A stretch of 29,382 nucleotides of DNA. Source: a virus. The notes under the pieces were generated by a model. The model did no database searches. It saw nothing but the letters and a program-made list of their open reading frames with translations, and had not been told where the DNA came from. Shown here one piece after another: positions 15,813 through 24,413 of the stretch. Numbering within the stretch: the first letter of the stretch is position 1; every line of letters begins with the position of its first letter. A program made the translations under genes and the position numbers. The stretch lies in IMG/VR virus record IMGVR_UViG_3300050120_000436, positions 1 to 29,382 of that record; one strand, given 5' to 3'.

Positions 15813-16196
15813 ATGGCAAAGCAAGAAAATGACAACGCTGCCGGCATGCAGGACGAAACGCAAAACACTCCAGAACAGGTATTATTTGCAGGGGTAACCC
15901 AGGAGCAACTGGATGGATGGAAAGCAAAGTATAAAGAAGTGCACATCATTACAGTAAAGCTTGATGATGACGAATCAGTAACAGGCTATTTTAAAAAGCC
16001 CGGACGCGATGTAATGGCCAACTGCATTAACCTGGCCCAGGATAAAAAGATATATGAAGCGAGGGAGTTTTTGCTGATCAACACATTTATAGGCGGTGAT
16101 AAAAAAATTACGACAGACTTTGATATCAGTGTAACGGCACAGACAAAACTCTGGACATCTATAAATTTTTTGACAGCGGAGGCAACGAAGTATTAA
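15813..16196 (+). CDS. Tail assembly chaperone, short form
   Basis: This 127-residue protein has an acidic, disordered N-terminus (residues 1-28) and then a compact domain with VKLDDDESVTGYFKKPGRDV (about 49-68) and KKIYEAREFLLINTFIGGDK (about 77-96), a pattern I associate with gpG/gp41-type tail chaperones. Such proteins coat the tape measure during tail assembly. It stops at TAA 16194-16196, inside an overlap with a -1 frame that stays open to 16414. The tape-measure gene, normally next, is instead at 10160-11470 on the other strand. Confidence 0.65.
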   Translation: MAKQENDNAAGMQDETQNTPEQVLFAGVTQEQLDGWKAKYKEVHIITVKLDDDESVTGYFKKPGRDVMANCINLAQDKKIYEAREFLLINTFIGGDKKITTDFDISVTAQTKLWTSINFLTAEATKY

Positions 16197-16414
16197 GCTC
16201 GCAAATACTGAGCATATCCGATCCGATAGCTGCAAAGGCCGGAAAAGATGTACTCCGCAAAGCAAATGCACTGCTCAGGTATCATTTTAAAATTGATCCT
16301 GAAGCTTTAACCGACGAGCAGTTTTCAGAACGATGGCAGGAGCTCAAATGGGCGCTTGACTTTGAGAGTAAGAGATTTTCTTTAAATGATGGTAAAAATT
16401 CGATACAAATGTAA
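15813..16414 (+). CDS. Predicted -1 frameshift product of the tail chaperone (long form)
   Basis: The -1 frame continues past the short-form stop for 73 codons, encoding LSSQILSISDPIAAKAGKDV, a helical middle and SERWQELKWALDFESKRF near its end. It has no start codon of its own that would explain it. In the overlap, the zero frame reads ata-aat-ttt-ttg, giving two canonical slippery heptamers, A-AAT-TTT (16163-16169) and T-TTT-TTG (16166-16172). A 6-bp stem AGTATT/AATACT follows at 16189-16209. A slip would give about 200 residues, like the gpG/gpGT pair of lambda. This is the join 15813-16169 then a one-base step back; the frame change is predicted, not shown. Confidence 0.6.
16163..16172 (+). 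promoter_or_regulatory. Tandem slippery sequence for -1 frameshifting
   Basis: AAATTTTTTG holds two overlapping X-XXY-YYZ heptamers in the zero frame of the chaperone gene, 22 bases before its stop. A short stem with a 9-base loop starts 16 bases further on, longer than the usual 5-9 spacing, so its stimulatory effect is uncertain. Confidence 0.55.
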
Positions 16415-16415
16415 G

Positions 16416-16431
16416 CCCACCTGTTGGTGGG
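16416..16431 (+). other. Small hairpin after the chaperone genes
   Basis: CCCACC-TGTT-GGTGGG forms a 6-bp GC-rich stem immediately after the long-form stop. No strong T-run follows. It may be an attenuator or mRNA stabiliser, not a clear terminator. Confidence 0.3.
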
Positions 16432-16470
16432 TCCTTGAATGTCTTGAAACAACAAATAATAACATGAAAA

Positions 16471-17121
16471 ATGGCAAATAAAAACAGCTTTAATATTCCA
16501 GCCCTGTATAAACAGGTTTTCGGTGTTACAGGTGTCGGACTTGTCATTCCTGCTGCCAACAATAGTGTAAGCGCTGGCCAGGTACCTTTTGATGCACCTG
16601 AAATAAACACAAGTTCTTTGCCATCGGCAAACATCCAAAGTTTCTTAGGCGCTCCAATTTATGAGCAGATTGTGCTCAGGGTACCTGCCACGTTTACTAA
16701 CGGTAAGCTTCAAGCAGAAGAGTTTGTTTATAAATTTCCCGGCTGGCCGTTGTTTGATATTTCGGCAGCGTGGCTTATTGTAAAAGAGAATGTACAGGGA
16801 GGTAGCGGGTCTGTAAAAGAGTTTATATCCCAGGATGATTTTTCAATCACCATACGGGGCTTTTTGATAAACGAGGATTCAGATAGCTACCCGGATCTGC
16901 TGCTCTTCTCGCTGTGGAAGGTGATAAACGCTAAAAAATCATTGGCGATCTATTCCCATGTTTTTAACCTGCTTGGCATATTTAATATAATTATCCAGGA
17001 TGCAAAGTTTCCGGCAGTAGAGGGTTATCCAAACATGCAGCCCTTTGAGTTGAATTGCATAAGCGATGCACCGGTGATATTGGAAATAAAAAATAACAAA
17101 ACAGGGACATTAACGCAATGA
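16471..17121 (+). CDS. Tail/baseplate protein (DUF6046-like)
   Basis: This 216-residue soluble protein resembles the DUF6046 group of Bacteroidota phage tail proteins, by remembered pattern only. It has a variable N-terminus, then PIYEQIVLRVPATFTNGKLQ (about 62-81), FISQDDFSITIRGFLI (about 117-132), LWKVINAKKSLAIYSHVFNL and NMQPFELNCISDAPVI near the end. It is followed by a LysM gene in an ATGA overlap. This is the slot that holds the gp43/gpU-like tail-tip or DNA-circularisation-type proteins in myophages, so it probably connects the tube to the hub. Confidence 0.55.
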   Translation: MANKNSFNIPALYKQVFGVTGVGLVIPAANNSVSAGQVPFDAPEINTSSLPSANIQSFLGAPIYEQIVLRVPATFTNGKLQAEEFVYKFPGWPLFDISAAWLIVKENVQGGSGSVKEFISQDDFSITIRGFLINEDSDSYPDLLLFSLWKVINAKKSLAIYSHVFNLLGIFNIIIQDAKFPAVEGYPNMQPFELNCISDAPVILEIKNNKTGTLTQ

Positions 17122-17510
17122 GAACCATACTAGTATTAGACCGGCAAAACCTTGTTGATATCGCCATACAGTATTATGGTACAGCGGCAGCGGTAATTGA
17201 TTTGTGCCAGGACAACAACCTGGAACTGGACAGCGATATAACGCCAGGTACCAAACTTTTAATACAGGATACTTACCCGGAGAGCGCTAATAGCGATGTG
17301 GCCGACTATATACAAGGCAACAGCATTATAGTTACCAGTGTAGCTGAACCTGTTGGCGATGATATTGGTGATTTCTTAATTAATAACGAGGGCGTTTTTA
17401 TAATTACCAACGACGGCTTCTTTATCGAAATCAACAGCAGCGACGATTTTATTATAAACAACAACGATGATTTTATAATCACAAACAATAACGACTTTAT
17501 TACACCTTAA
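17118..17510 (+). CDS. LysM-domain tail protein with a C-terminal beta-repeat tail
   Basis: Residues 1-52 form a LysM-like domain (VLDRQNLVDIAIQYYGTAAA, LCQDNNL, PGTKLLIQ), as in P2 gpX-type tail proteins that join the hub to the tube. Residues about 83-130 are a string of near-repeats such as DFLINNEG, VFIITNDG, FIINNNDD and FIITNNND. These alternate hydrophobic and Asn/Asp residues as in a beta-solenoid strand stack. The repeat is also visible in the DNA (17385-17507). The gene starts in an ATGA overlap with the previous gene, and its stop directly abuts the first fibre gene. Confidence 0.65.
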   Translation: MRTILVLDRQNLVDIAIQYYGTAAAVIDLCQDNNLELDSDITPGTKLLIQDTYPESANSDVADYIQGNSIIVTSVAEPVGDDIGDFLINNEGVFIITNDGFFIEINSSDDFIINNNDDFIITNNNDFITP

Positions 17511-20408
17511 ATGAGCAGCAAAACAATTAACCAACTACCAGTCGCAACTGTAGTGCAAGATACCGATGAGATCGTCGTATCACAAGGCACGGGTGCTGGC
17601 GATGTAAAAAGCAGCACACTGGCTGTACTTAAAACATGGATAAATGCAGGAGGTACCAGCTCTGCTGGAGTGACTGCTAACAATGGATTGACTGAAACCA
17701 GCGGTAACGTGCAGCTTGGTGGTACCCTAACACAGAATACGACAATTGAATTAGGGGGCAATGATTTAGTGATTTATCAAACCGCGCCCTCGGGGGCTCC
17801 GTCGTCAGGTATGGTAATAGAACCTGGCGCAACTGCAATGTTTAACATTACCAGTGATGGCACCAGCGCAGGTTCGGCTATTGCTACAAATACAGCATTG
17901 ATTGAAATTGGTACAACTGTTAATGTGACAACAGGACTGACTCTTAAGTTAAATAATGGGTCAGATGGGAGCACTACAGGTGCTGTACTCCAAGATGATA
18001 TATTCAATAAAGGTTTCACTTATGCAGCAGACTACTCTGCCAACGGAGCGACTAATGACAGGTGGCTGCCAGATTACGGCGCAGTAAAAGCTTTGGTAGC
18101 CACAGGCGCCTCACCTACAGGAGCAGCCGGGGGCGATCTTGCGGGCACTTATCCCAACCCGAGCGTAAATACTATCAACGGCATTACAAATGCTTATTAT
18201 GACCCTGCAAGCAGTATTCAAACGCAATTAGACAGTAAACAAGACAGTTTAGGCTTTACGCCGGAAAATACAGCAAATAAAAACCAGGTAAACGGATACG
18301 CCGGGTTGGATGGAACAGGCAAAATTGCCGCCTCCCAATTACCATCATACGTTGATGATGTATTAGAAGCCGCTAATTTTGCCGCGTTACCGGTTACCGG
18401 TGAAACAGGAAAGATCTATGTGACCTTAGATACCAACCTTGAATACCGTTGGAGCGGGTCAAATTATATACAAATAGTGGCTTCGCCAGGAACTACAGAC
18501 GCATTGGCAGAAGGTACTACCAACTTATATTTCACAATAGCCAGGGTATTGGCCACGTTGCTGACAGGGATAGGATTTTCTGATGCCACAGCTGTAACGG
18601 CTGCTGATAGTATTTTACTGGCTTTTGGTAAACTGCAAGCGCAAATAACCGCGTTGTTTAAAATACCTTCAGGAGGTACGAGGGGCCAGGTACTATCAAA
18701 AATTGATAATACCAGCGGTAATACACAATGGACGGACTTTTCATTTGCCAACTTATCGGGGTCGCCTGTTACAGACATTACCTATGCAAATTTAGTCAGC
18801 GCCTTATCCGGATCAACTTTAATAAGGGGTCTCTACTACAGAATAACTGACTTTCAAACAGTTCATACTATTCCGGCTACATCTACAGTCAACACCGGCC
18901 CAATAGAGCCATTGATAGTTTTGGCCGTTTCGTCAAACACGCTCAGTTCCAGCGCACTTTCAGAGCAATACCCGCAGGATGTGATCCAATATACAACCTC
19001 AAACAGTTATATCGCAGGTGCTACTAAAGGGTGTATTTTATCACGCCACGATCGCACTCTAAATGTGAAAGTGAGTAACGACTTCAGGAATGTAAAATAT
19101 CGCAGGTGGAGACTTGTTGCCCCCGCCAACTTTGATAACACCATAGCCATTCCTCAGTATACGCTGGTTACCGCGGCTGATGGTGGCATGTATTATTGTT
19201 CTAAGCCGGGTGGCTTTGCTGCAGGCGCTGCCACAACCCCTTCATTAACAGATGATAATTGGGTTCAGGTATTTGTTAATAATAATTACTATTACGCCAG
19301 GGCTGGCTCGGGTACTGCAGGGATATCTATCACCTCAAATCAATCGCCTTCTTATACCGTTCCAAAGTTCTCTATTAATGGCACCGACTTTGTTGATACG
19401 CCAATGTTCCCTAATTATGGAACAGGATTTCAAAATATTGATATCAATAACGGCCCCGGCAACCTGATGAATTTGGTGTTCTGGAATGATAACCAGGCTA
19501 CAATAATCAATAGTTTAACAATAGGCGTAGCCGAATCAACCACCCCTGGCGCCACATTTTCATCCACCTTTATCTTAACCGGACAAGGTAGAATACAAGG
19601 ACTACAATTCTTAGGCGGCCTGCAATACAGTTATATAACGGCAACTGGGATGATTTATAAGTGGAGTACGGAACGTTTGGTATATGCTTGTACGGCAAAT
19701 GTTTCTTCGATCTACCATTGCAGTTTCAATCCCAATTATGGGCTTCTCAGGGGTTCCTTATATCAGGTTATCGGAGCACAAATGGAATTTACGGTTACGC
19801 CTATGGTCATGAACAGTATATCTTTCCCGATGGGTATGGGTAACCTGAAGTTCAATACAACGGCAAATGCTGTAGGATGGAATATTCATAATGGATTAGG
19901 TACCGCATTTATAGGTACTCCAACCTCGTTGACTTTCCAATCAAGCACACCAGACGTGGTAGTTGATACTGCGATGAGCTGGAGAACCTTTTTAGGCTAT
20001 GCCGATATCACTTCAGGTGGTTCACATGGGCCTTCAACAGACCTCTCTACCCAAATAGCGATGGCCAAAACGAAGCTCATCGTATATGATTATGAAGAAC
20101 CATCGTCAAAATCAATGATTGATATCACAACCGGTACCGCAAGGTCGGTTGTATGGCAAACGGAAACGCCGGGAGTTAATCTGACTACACCATCAGGATA
20201 CAACAGTAGCAGTAAGACAATAAGGACTTATTTTACTAAGCACGGTAATGATTTCCAGGTGCAGCAAAAAGACCTTATATCAGGTGTGTGGACGCCTAAT
20301 AATACACCAGGGTATACGATAGATGCAGTTGATGGAAGTGGAAATGTGACCTCGGTTACTTTCACACCAAACACCGGAGCAACAGAATCGAGATTTATAA
20401 TAGTATAA
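17511..20408 (+). CDS. Large tail fibre protein 1
   Basis: This 965-residue protein is the first of three tandem paralogues. Its N-terminal about 80 residues (MSSKTINQLPVATVVQDTDE, then VSQGTGAGDVK and [15 protein letters not shown]) are the shared anchor. Next is the KGFTYAADYSANGATNDRWL module (about 164-183) also found in the other two. It then has the GDLAGTYPNPSVNTINGI motif (about 208-225) and a long beta-rich, Gly/Ser/Thr-rich body. The unique C-terminal half presumably recognises the target surface. It starts at the base after the LysM stop codon. The length and fibrous composition support a trimeric fibre; the receptor is unknown. Confidence 0.75.
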   Translation: MSSKTINQLPVATVVQDTDEIVVSQGTGAGDVKSSTLAVLKTWINAGGTSSAGVTANNGLTETSGNVQLGGTLTQNTTIELGGNDLVIYQTAPSGAPSSGMVIEPGATAMFNITSDGTSAGSAIATNTALIEIGTTVNVTTGLTLKLNNGSDGSTTGAVLQDDIFNKGFTYAADYSANGATNDRWLPDYGAVKALVATGASPTGAAGGDLAGTYPNPSVNTINGITNAYYDPASSIQTQLDSKQDSLGFTPENTANKNQVNGYAGLDGTGKIAASQLPSYVDDVLEAANFAALPVTGETGKIYVTLDTNLEYRWSGSNYIQIVASPGTTDALAEGTTNLYFTIARVLATLLTGIGFSDATAVTAADSILLAFGKLQAQITALFKIPSGGTRGQVLSKIDNTSGNTQWTDFSFANLSGSPVTDITYANLVSALSGSTLIRGLYYRITDFQTVHTIPATSTVNTGPIEPLIVLAVSSNTLSSSALSEQYPQDVIQYTTSNSYIAGATKGCILSRHDRTLNVKVSNDFRNVKYRRWRLVAPANFDNTIAIPQYTLVTAADGGMYYCSKPGGFAAGAATTPSLTDDNWVQVFVNNNYYYARAGSGTAGISITSNQSPSYTVPKFSINGTDFVDTPMFPNYGTGFQNIDINNGPGNLMNLVFWNDNQATIINSLTIGVAESTTPGATFSSTFILTGQGRIQGLQFLGGLQYSYITATGMIYKWSTERLVYACTANVSSIYHCSFNPNYGLLRGSLYQVIGAQMEFTVTPMVMNSISFPMGMGNLKFNTTANAVGWNIHNGLGTAFIGTPTSLTFQSSTPDVVVDTAMSWRTFLGYADITSGGSHGPSTDLSTQIAMAKTKLIVYDYEEPSSKSMIDITTGTARSVVWQTETPGVNLTTPSGYNSSSKTIRTYFTKHGNDFQVQQKDLISGVWTPNNTPGYTIDAVDGSGNVTSVTFTPNTGATESRFIIV

Positions 20409-20487
20409 GTAGGATAATGTTATAATACGCTCATTGCCGCATTTAGCTTTTACAACCAAGCATAAGTTAAAAAACAGCCGGAGTGTA

Positions 20488-20770
20488 TTGATAAATACAG
20501 TAATGATCATTCAATAACGATTTTATAAAAACAATGGCAAACATAAAAATTAACGATTTACCCGCTGCAACCGCGGTACAGGATAGTGATGAGATCATCG
20601 TATCGCAGGGCACAGGTGCTACTGATGTAAAAAAGGCCTCACTCGCTGTTGTTAAAACATGGGTAAATGCCGGAGGAACCGGCTCGTCTGGTGTAACTGC
20701 GAATAACGGACTAACCGAAACTAGCGGCAACATACAGGTAGGGGGTGCTTTAGTACAGGACACAACAGTT
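20488..20770 (+). repeat. Near-identical 5' segment of fibre gene 2 (direct repeat copy 1)
   Basis: This stretch, from TTGATAAATACAG through the anchor-coding part of fibre gene 2, recurs at about 22179-22462 with only scattered differences and one extra A before the start codon. It includes the 10-bp palindrome AATGATCATT upstream of each ATG. The duplication covers the leader and the anchor but stops where the variable part begins. Confidence 0.85.
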
Positions 20771-22153
20771 GACGCTGGTTCAAATATGTTAACGTTGATG
20801 GGTGAAAATGCTGGTTCTTCATGGACTATCCAGTCCTATGTAAGGGATATTAGAGACGAGTCTTCCAGCCGTATTTTTTTAATGGTGCAAAATGCAACCA
20901 CCGGAGCTCAATCAAGTATTTCTGTTTTTGATGGTGATTTTCAACTTTCTACTACTAATTCATCTGGGCTGGACTTTAGTATAACATCAGATGGCTCTAT
21001 TGCAGATAATATTAATAATACTGGTTTATTCTATGGTGCTGATTATTCAGCAGCGGGTACTTTAAATGATAGATGGATACCTGATTACGGAACAGTAAAA
21101 AGTAGTCAAATATATAAAGGAGCCTGGCTAAGTGGGGTAGCACTTAATCATAATGATATTGTATCGGGATATACCGGTCAGTTTTTAGTCCGGTCTGCCG
21201 TTTCAGCAGCAAACAATACGATCGACCCAAGTAACGCGGTTCACTATAATTTTGGTGGCTATAATTACGATCAGTCAGCCGCGGCCGCTACTGCCGCTAC
21301 TAATGTTGCTGCAATAAACTCATTCAGCCCAATGGGAGATCTGTTGTTTGTTCAGGAGACTGATGTCCCTGTAGCTACAGGGAGTGTGATGCCTTTATTT
21401 AGCATGCCTTATCCGGTATTTCATGAAACGCAGGTTAAATTTATTCTTTATACAGATAGTAATACTTCGGGCTACATGGCCGAGTATGAGTTCTTAGGAA
21501 ACCCGGATTTAGGCACATGGACAGAATTATTGCCGATGAAAACTACTTCTGCCACTTTTACTTATCAAACCGGGACATACAGCCTTCATGTAGACGCCAT
21601 AAGTTCGGGCAGTATTTATGAGTTCAGGGTAAGAGCGGTTCATGTGTCTGGTGGTTTTAACACCGAAATACCCGTTATCACAGAATTTAGAAAAAGCTGG
21701 TGTAAAGCATTTTTTCAGGAATTCCCAACAATTAGTAATTATTGGACAAGCTTAGCGGCTGACCCATCAACTGATCCCAATACCAATCTTCCGTTATGGA
21801 GAGGTACCGATACAAATGTAATCCCGGTACTTACCGGGCCTACTATCCAGATGGGACAGTTAAACACCCCCATTGTAGCCAATTCCGCCACTCAAACATC
21901 TGTAGCAGGTTCAACATCAGGCACGGCGACATTTAGCCAGCCTGAGCAGGGTAGCAGTTATAAAAAGGTAATTGTTTATTGCAATGCGTTGTCAGGTACG
22001 GCTTCATATACGTTTCCGGCAGCCTTTACCAATACTCCGGCAATAACAACTACCAATGGGCCCGCGGCAAGCGTAGTAACAGGTTTATCCACTACAGGTA
22101 TTACAATAACCGGGGCGCCCACTACTGGTTACATCGAAATAATCGGGTATTAA
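20534..22153 (+). CDS. Tail fibre protein 2 (paralogue)
   Basis: This 539-residue protein starts with the anchor [20 protein letters not shown], the [13 protein letters not shown] motif (residues about 59-71) and the [20 protein letters not shown] module, after which it diverges fully from its neighbours. The middle has a fibronectin-like or beta-sandwich look (STNT-rich, with [20 protein letters not shown] near residue 370). The C-terminus ([20 protein letters not shown] and [14 protein letters not shown]) is a compact tip domain seen in many phage fibres. Leader and anchor are nearly identical in DNA to fibre 3. Probably an alternative or additional receptor-binding fibre. Confidence 0.7.
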   Translation: MANIKINDLPAATAVQDSDEIIVSQGTGATDVKKASLAVVKTWVNAGGTGSSGVTANNGLTETSGNIQVGGALVQDTTVDAGSNMLTLMGENAGSSWTIQSYVRDIRDESSSRIFLMVQNATTGAQSSISVFDGDFQLSTTNSSGLDFSITSDGSIADNINNTGLFYGADYSAAGTLNDRWIPDYGTVKSSQIYKGAWLSGVALNHNDIVSGYTGQFLVRSAVSAANNTIDPSNAVHYNFGGYNYDQSAAAATAATNVAAINSFSPMGDLLFVQETDVPVATGSVMPLFSMPYPVFHETQVKFILYTDSNTSGYMAEYEFLGNPDLGTWTELLPMKTTSATFTYQTGTYSLHVDAISSGSIYEFRVRAVHVSGGFNTEIPVITEFRKSWCKAFFQEFPTISNYWTSLAADPSTDPNTNLPLWRGTDTNVIPVLTGPTIQMGQLNTPIVANSATQTSVAGSTSGTATFSQPEQGSSYKKVIVYCNALSGTASYTFPAAFTNTPAITTTNGPAASVVTGLSTTGITITGAPTTGYIEIIGY

Positions 22154-22178
22154 ATGTAAGGTAAAAAACAGGTGAGCA

Positions 22179-22462
22179 TTGATAAATACAGTAATGATCA
22201 TTCAATAACGATTTCATAAAAAACAATGGCAAACATAAAAATTAACGATTTACCCGCTGCAACCGCGGTACAGGATAGCGATGAGATCATCGTATCGCAG
22301 GGCACAGGTGCTGCTGACGTAAAAAAGGCCTCACTTGCTGTTGTTAAAACCTGGGTAAATGCCGGGGGAACCGGCCCGTCTGGTGTAACTGCTAATAATG
22401 GATTAACTGAAACCACCGGCAATATACAGTTGGGAGGACCCTTAGTACAGGACACCACTGTT
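22179..22462 (+). repeat. Near-identical 5' segment of fibre gene 3 (direct repeat copy 2)
   Basis: This is the second copy of the 20488-20770 repeat, offset by about 1691 bp. The leader TTGATAAATACAGTAATGAT is identical in both. Recombination between the copies would delete one variable fibre region and leave an intact gene. Confidence 0.85.
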
Positions 22463-24109
22463 GATGCCACCGGATTTAACCTTACTCTCAATCAAAATAT
22501 AAATTATGATGGAGGGAATGTAGCAAATCAATCTTTTATACTTGATCCGGGTGGAAGTATTAGTATAAATACAGCTGGAGTAGCTATCCCTACGGGGACA
22601 GGTACAACGGATAGGCCGACTTCGTTATTTAATAATACAGGCGGCTCATTGCAACTAATAGTTGGCACAAACGATCTTAGTAGTTCCACCGCTTCATTAA
22701 ATTTCAATACCTACGAAAATCAAGTTCCCTCTACAGACTTTCTAAGCCTGCAACCTACTTTCGATCTATGTTTATCAAATGGTTCAAGCTATCAGGGGAT
22801 AGGTAGTAATGGTGGGGTTTTGGCAACAGGGCTTGGTTTGGGTAATATATCGGGAATAGTTGTTAAAGATGATATTAATAGTAAAGGCTTTTTTTATGGA
22901 GCAGATTATTCAGCAAACGGTGCATCGGATCCCCGATGGATCCCTGATTATGCCGCAGTACAAGCATATGTAAATAGTGTTGGAGCAGGAAACCTGACAT
23001 TTAATGGCGGCTTAACCAATACGTCGGGAGTTGTGGGTTTAGGAGGTGCTCTATCTGCAGATGCAACGATCGCACTTCAATCCGGTACACTTTTTTTTGC
23101 TTATAATAGCTCACCTGGTGTTTCTGTTGGCACAAAGTTTTTTCCAAATGGAAATGTTGGTCTTGGTGCATCCGGGGCGCAGGCTGATAACGGGTTTACG
23201 GTAAATATCTACAACACTGATGGGTCTGGTTATTTTTCTGCCGGAAACTTTGTAGTTGGAGCAGATGGGGCTGCATATATAAATGGGGCGCCTGATCCAG
23301 CTGATAATTCATCGCTTGTTCCAAGTACAGCCTGGGTTAATCAATTTGTAAATACTGCCGTAGTTTCATCAGCATTAGCCTTCAGTAGCGGTTTAACCAA
23401 TACTTCAGGTAGTGTGAATTTAGGAGGTTCATTAACCAGGACTACAACTATTGATGCAGCCGGCCATGTATTTAATGTGTCGGATACCGTTAATGGCAGT
23501 ATCTCGTTTTGGTTAAACGCTGCAAGTAAAGATATACAGTTGTATTATACTGATACTACAAACAATGCATCAGGGGGCCTTAATGCAAATTATCAAACCG
23601 GCACACAACTAGTTTTTACCCAACCAAGCACTAATCATAGTCAAATTATTGCCCTAAGTGGTGCAAGTATGACTGTTTTTGATAATGTTAACGCTAAAGG
23701 GTTAGTATATAATGCCGACTATTCAGCCAATTATACCTCCCGTTCTATACCGGACGTGGCCTGGGTGCAATCACAAATAGCTTCTGTCACACCGGGCACA
23801 CCGGGTGGATCAACAACCCAGCTGCAATATAACAATGCAGGTGCATTTGCAGGATCATCGAATCTTACATTCAATGGCAGTATGTTAAATGTAAACAACG
23901 CTGCTTTGTATGTTGGTAACTCAACTATTGCCGCATCTGCCCTCTTACAGGTTGATAGCACATCAAAAGGGTTTTTACCTCCACGTATGACTACTGCACA
24001 AAAAAATGCCATTGCATCGCCGGCTGAAGGGTTAACGCTATACGATTCAACATTACACAAACTATGTATTTATACCGGCTCTGCCTGGGAAACAGTAACA
24101 TCAGCTTAA
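22226..24109 (+). CDS. Tail fibre protein 3 (paralogue, repeat-rich)
   Basis: This 627-residue protein has the anchor [20 protein letters not shown] and three copies of a GLTxTxGxVxLGGxL unit (about 59, 262 and 389). It also carries two KGxxYxADYSAN modules (about 220 and 493). The C-terminal tip domain holds GGSTTQLQYNNAGAFAGSSN and SKGFLPPRMTTAQKNAIASP, common at the ends of Bacteroidota fibres. The pattern suggests growth by internal duplication. It ends 22 bp before the next gene. Likely another receptor-binding fibre; which of the three is used in the particle cannot be told from sequence. Confidence 0.72.
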   Translation: MANIKINDLPAATAVQDSDEIIVSQGTGAADVKKASLAVVKTWVNAGGTGPSGVTANNGLTETTGNIQLGGPLVQDTTVDATGFNLTLNQNINYDGGNVANQSFILDPGGSISINTAGVAIPTGTGTTDRPTSLFNNTGGSLQLIVGTNDLSSSTASLNFNTYENQVPSTDFLSLQPTFDLCLSNGSSYQGIGSNGGVLATGLGLGNISGIVVKDDINSKGFFYGADYSANGASDPRWIPDYAAVQAYVNSVGAGNLTFNGGLTNTSGVVGLGGALSADATIALQSGTLFFAYNSSPGVSVGTKFFPNGNVGLGASGAQADNGFTVNIYNTDGSGYFSAGNFVVGADGAAYINGAPDPADNSSLVPSTAWVNQFVNTAVVSSALAFSSGLTNTSGSVNLGGSLTRTTTIDAAGHVFNVSDTVNGSISFWLNAASKDIQLYYTDTTNNASGGLNANYQTGTQLVFTQPSTNHSQIIALSGASMTVFDNVNAKGLVYNADYSANYTSRSIPDVAWVQSQIASVTPGTPGGSTTQLQYNNAGAFAGSSNLTFNGSMLNVNNAALYVGNSTIAASALLQVDSTSKGFLPPRMTTAQKNAIASPAEGLTLYDSTLHKLCIYTGSAWETVTSA

Positions 24110-24131
24110 ACACAATTTAAAAAGGAATAGA

Positions 24132-24413
24132 ATGAGCACAACTTTTAATTTTAATAAACCGGTTATCGGGCTTGACGGCCACCCATTGGTTGATGTAAAC
24201 GGGCCTATAACAATGGGCGGCGTTTTAGCGCCGGTTATTGCCTCACAATCAAAAGGCGATGCTTTAAAATTGTTTGGCTGGGCTTCGGCCATATATAAAA
24301 AAGAAGATCTGATTTTAGACAAATCAGATCAAAATACCCTTAAAGACTTTATTAATGCAAGCGAGCAAATGACGGTTTTGGTTAAGGCTCAATTATTAGA
24401 AGTGTTAAATTAA
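24132..24413 (+). CDS. Hypothetical protein between the fibres and the hub
   Basis: I do not recognise this 93-residue protein. It begins MSTTFNFNKPVIGLDGHPLV, contains NGPITMGGVLAPVIASQSKG (about 23-42), then two helices (DALKLFGWASAIYKKEDL and NTLKDFINASEQMTVLVKAQ). Its TAA overlaps the hub ATG (TAATG), which implies coupled translation. A role as a tail chaperone or small baseplate protein is inferred from position only. Confidence 0.5.
   Translation: MSTTFNFNKPVIGLDGHPLVDVNGPITMGGVLAPVIASQSKGDALKLFGWASAIYKKEDLILDKSDQNTLKDFINASEQMTVLVKAQLLEVLN

Noticed and set aside
15649-16431. Repeated TAAGCCCACCT after the tube and chaperone genes
   Set aside because: The shared 11 bases occur only twice, with different surroundings. 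I could not tell a processing signal from coincidence.
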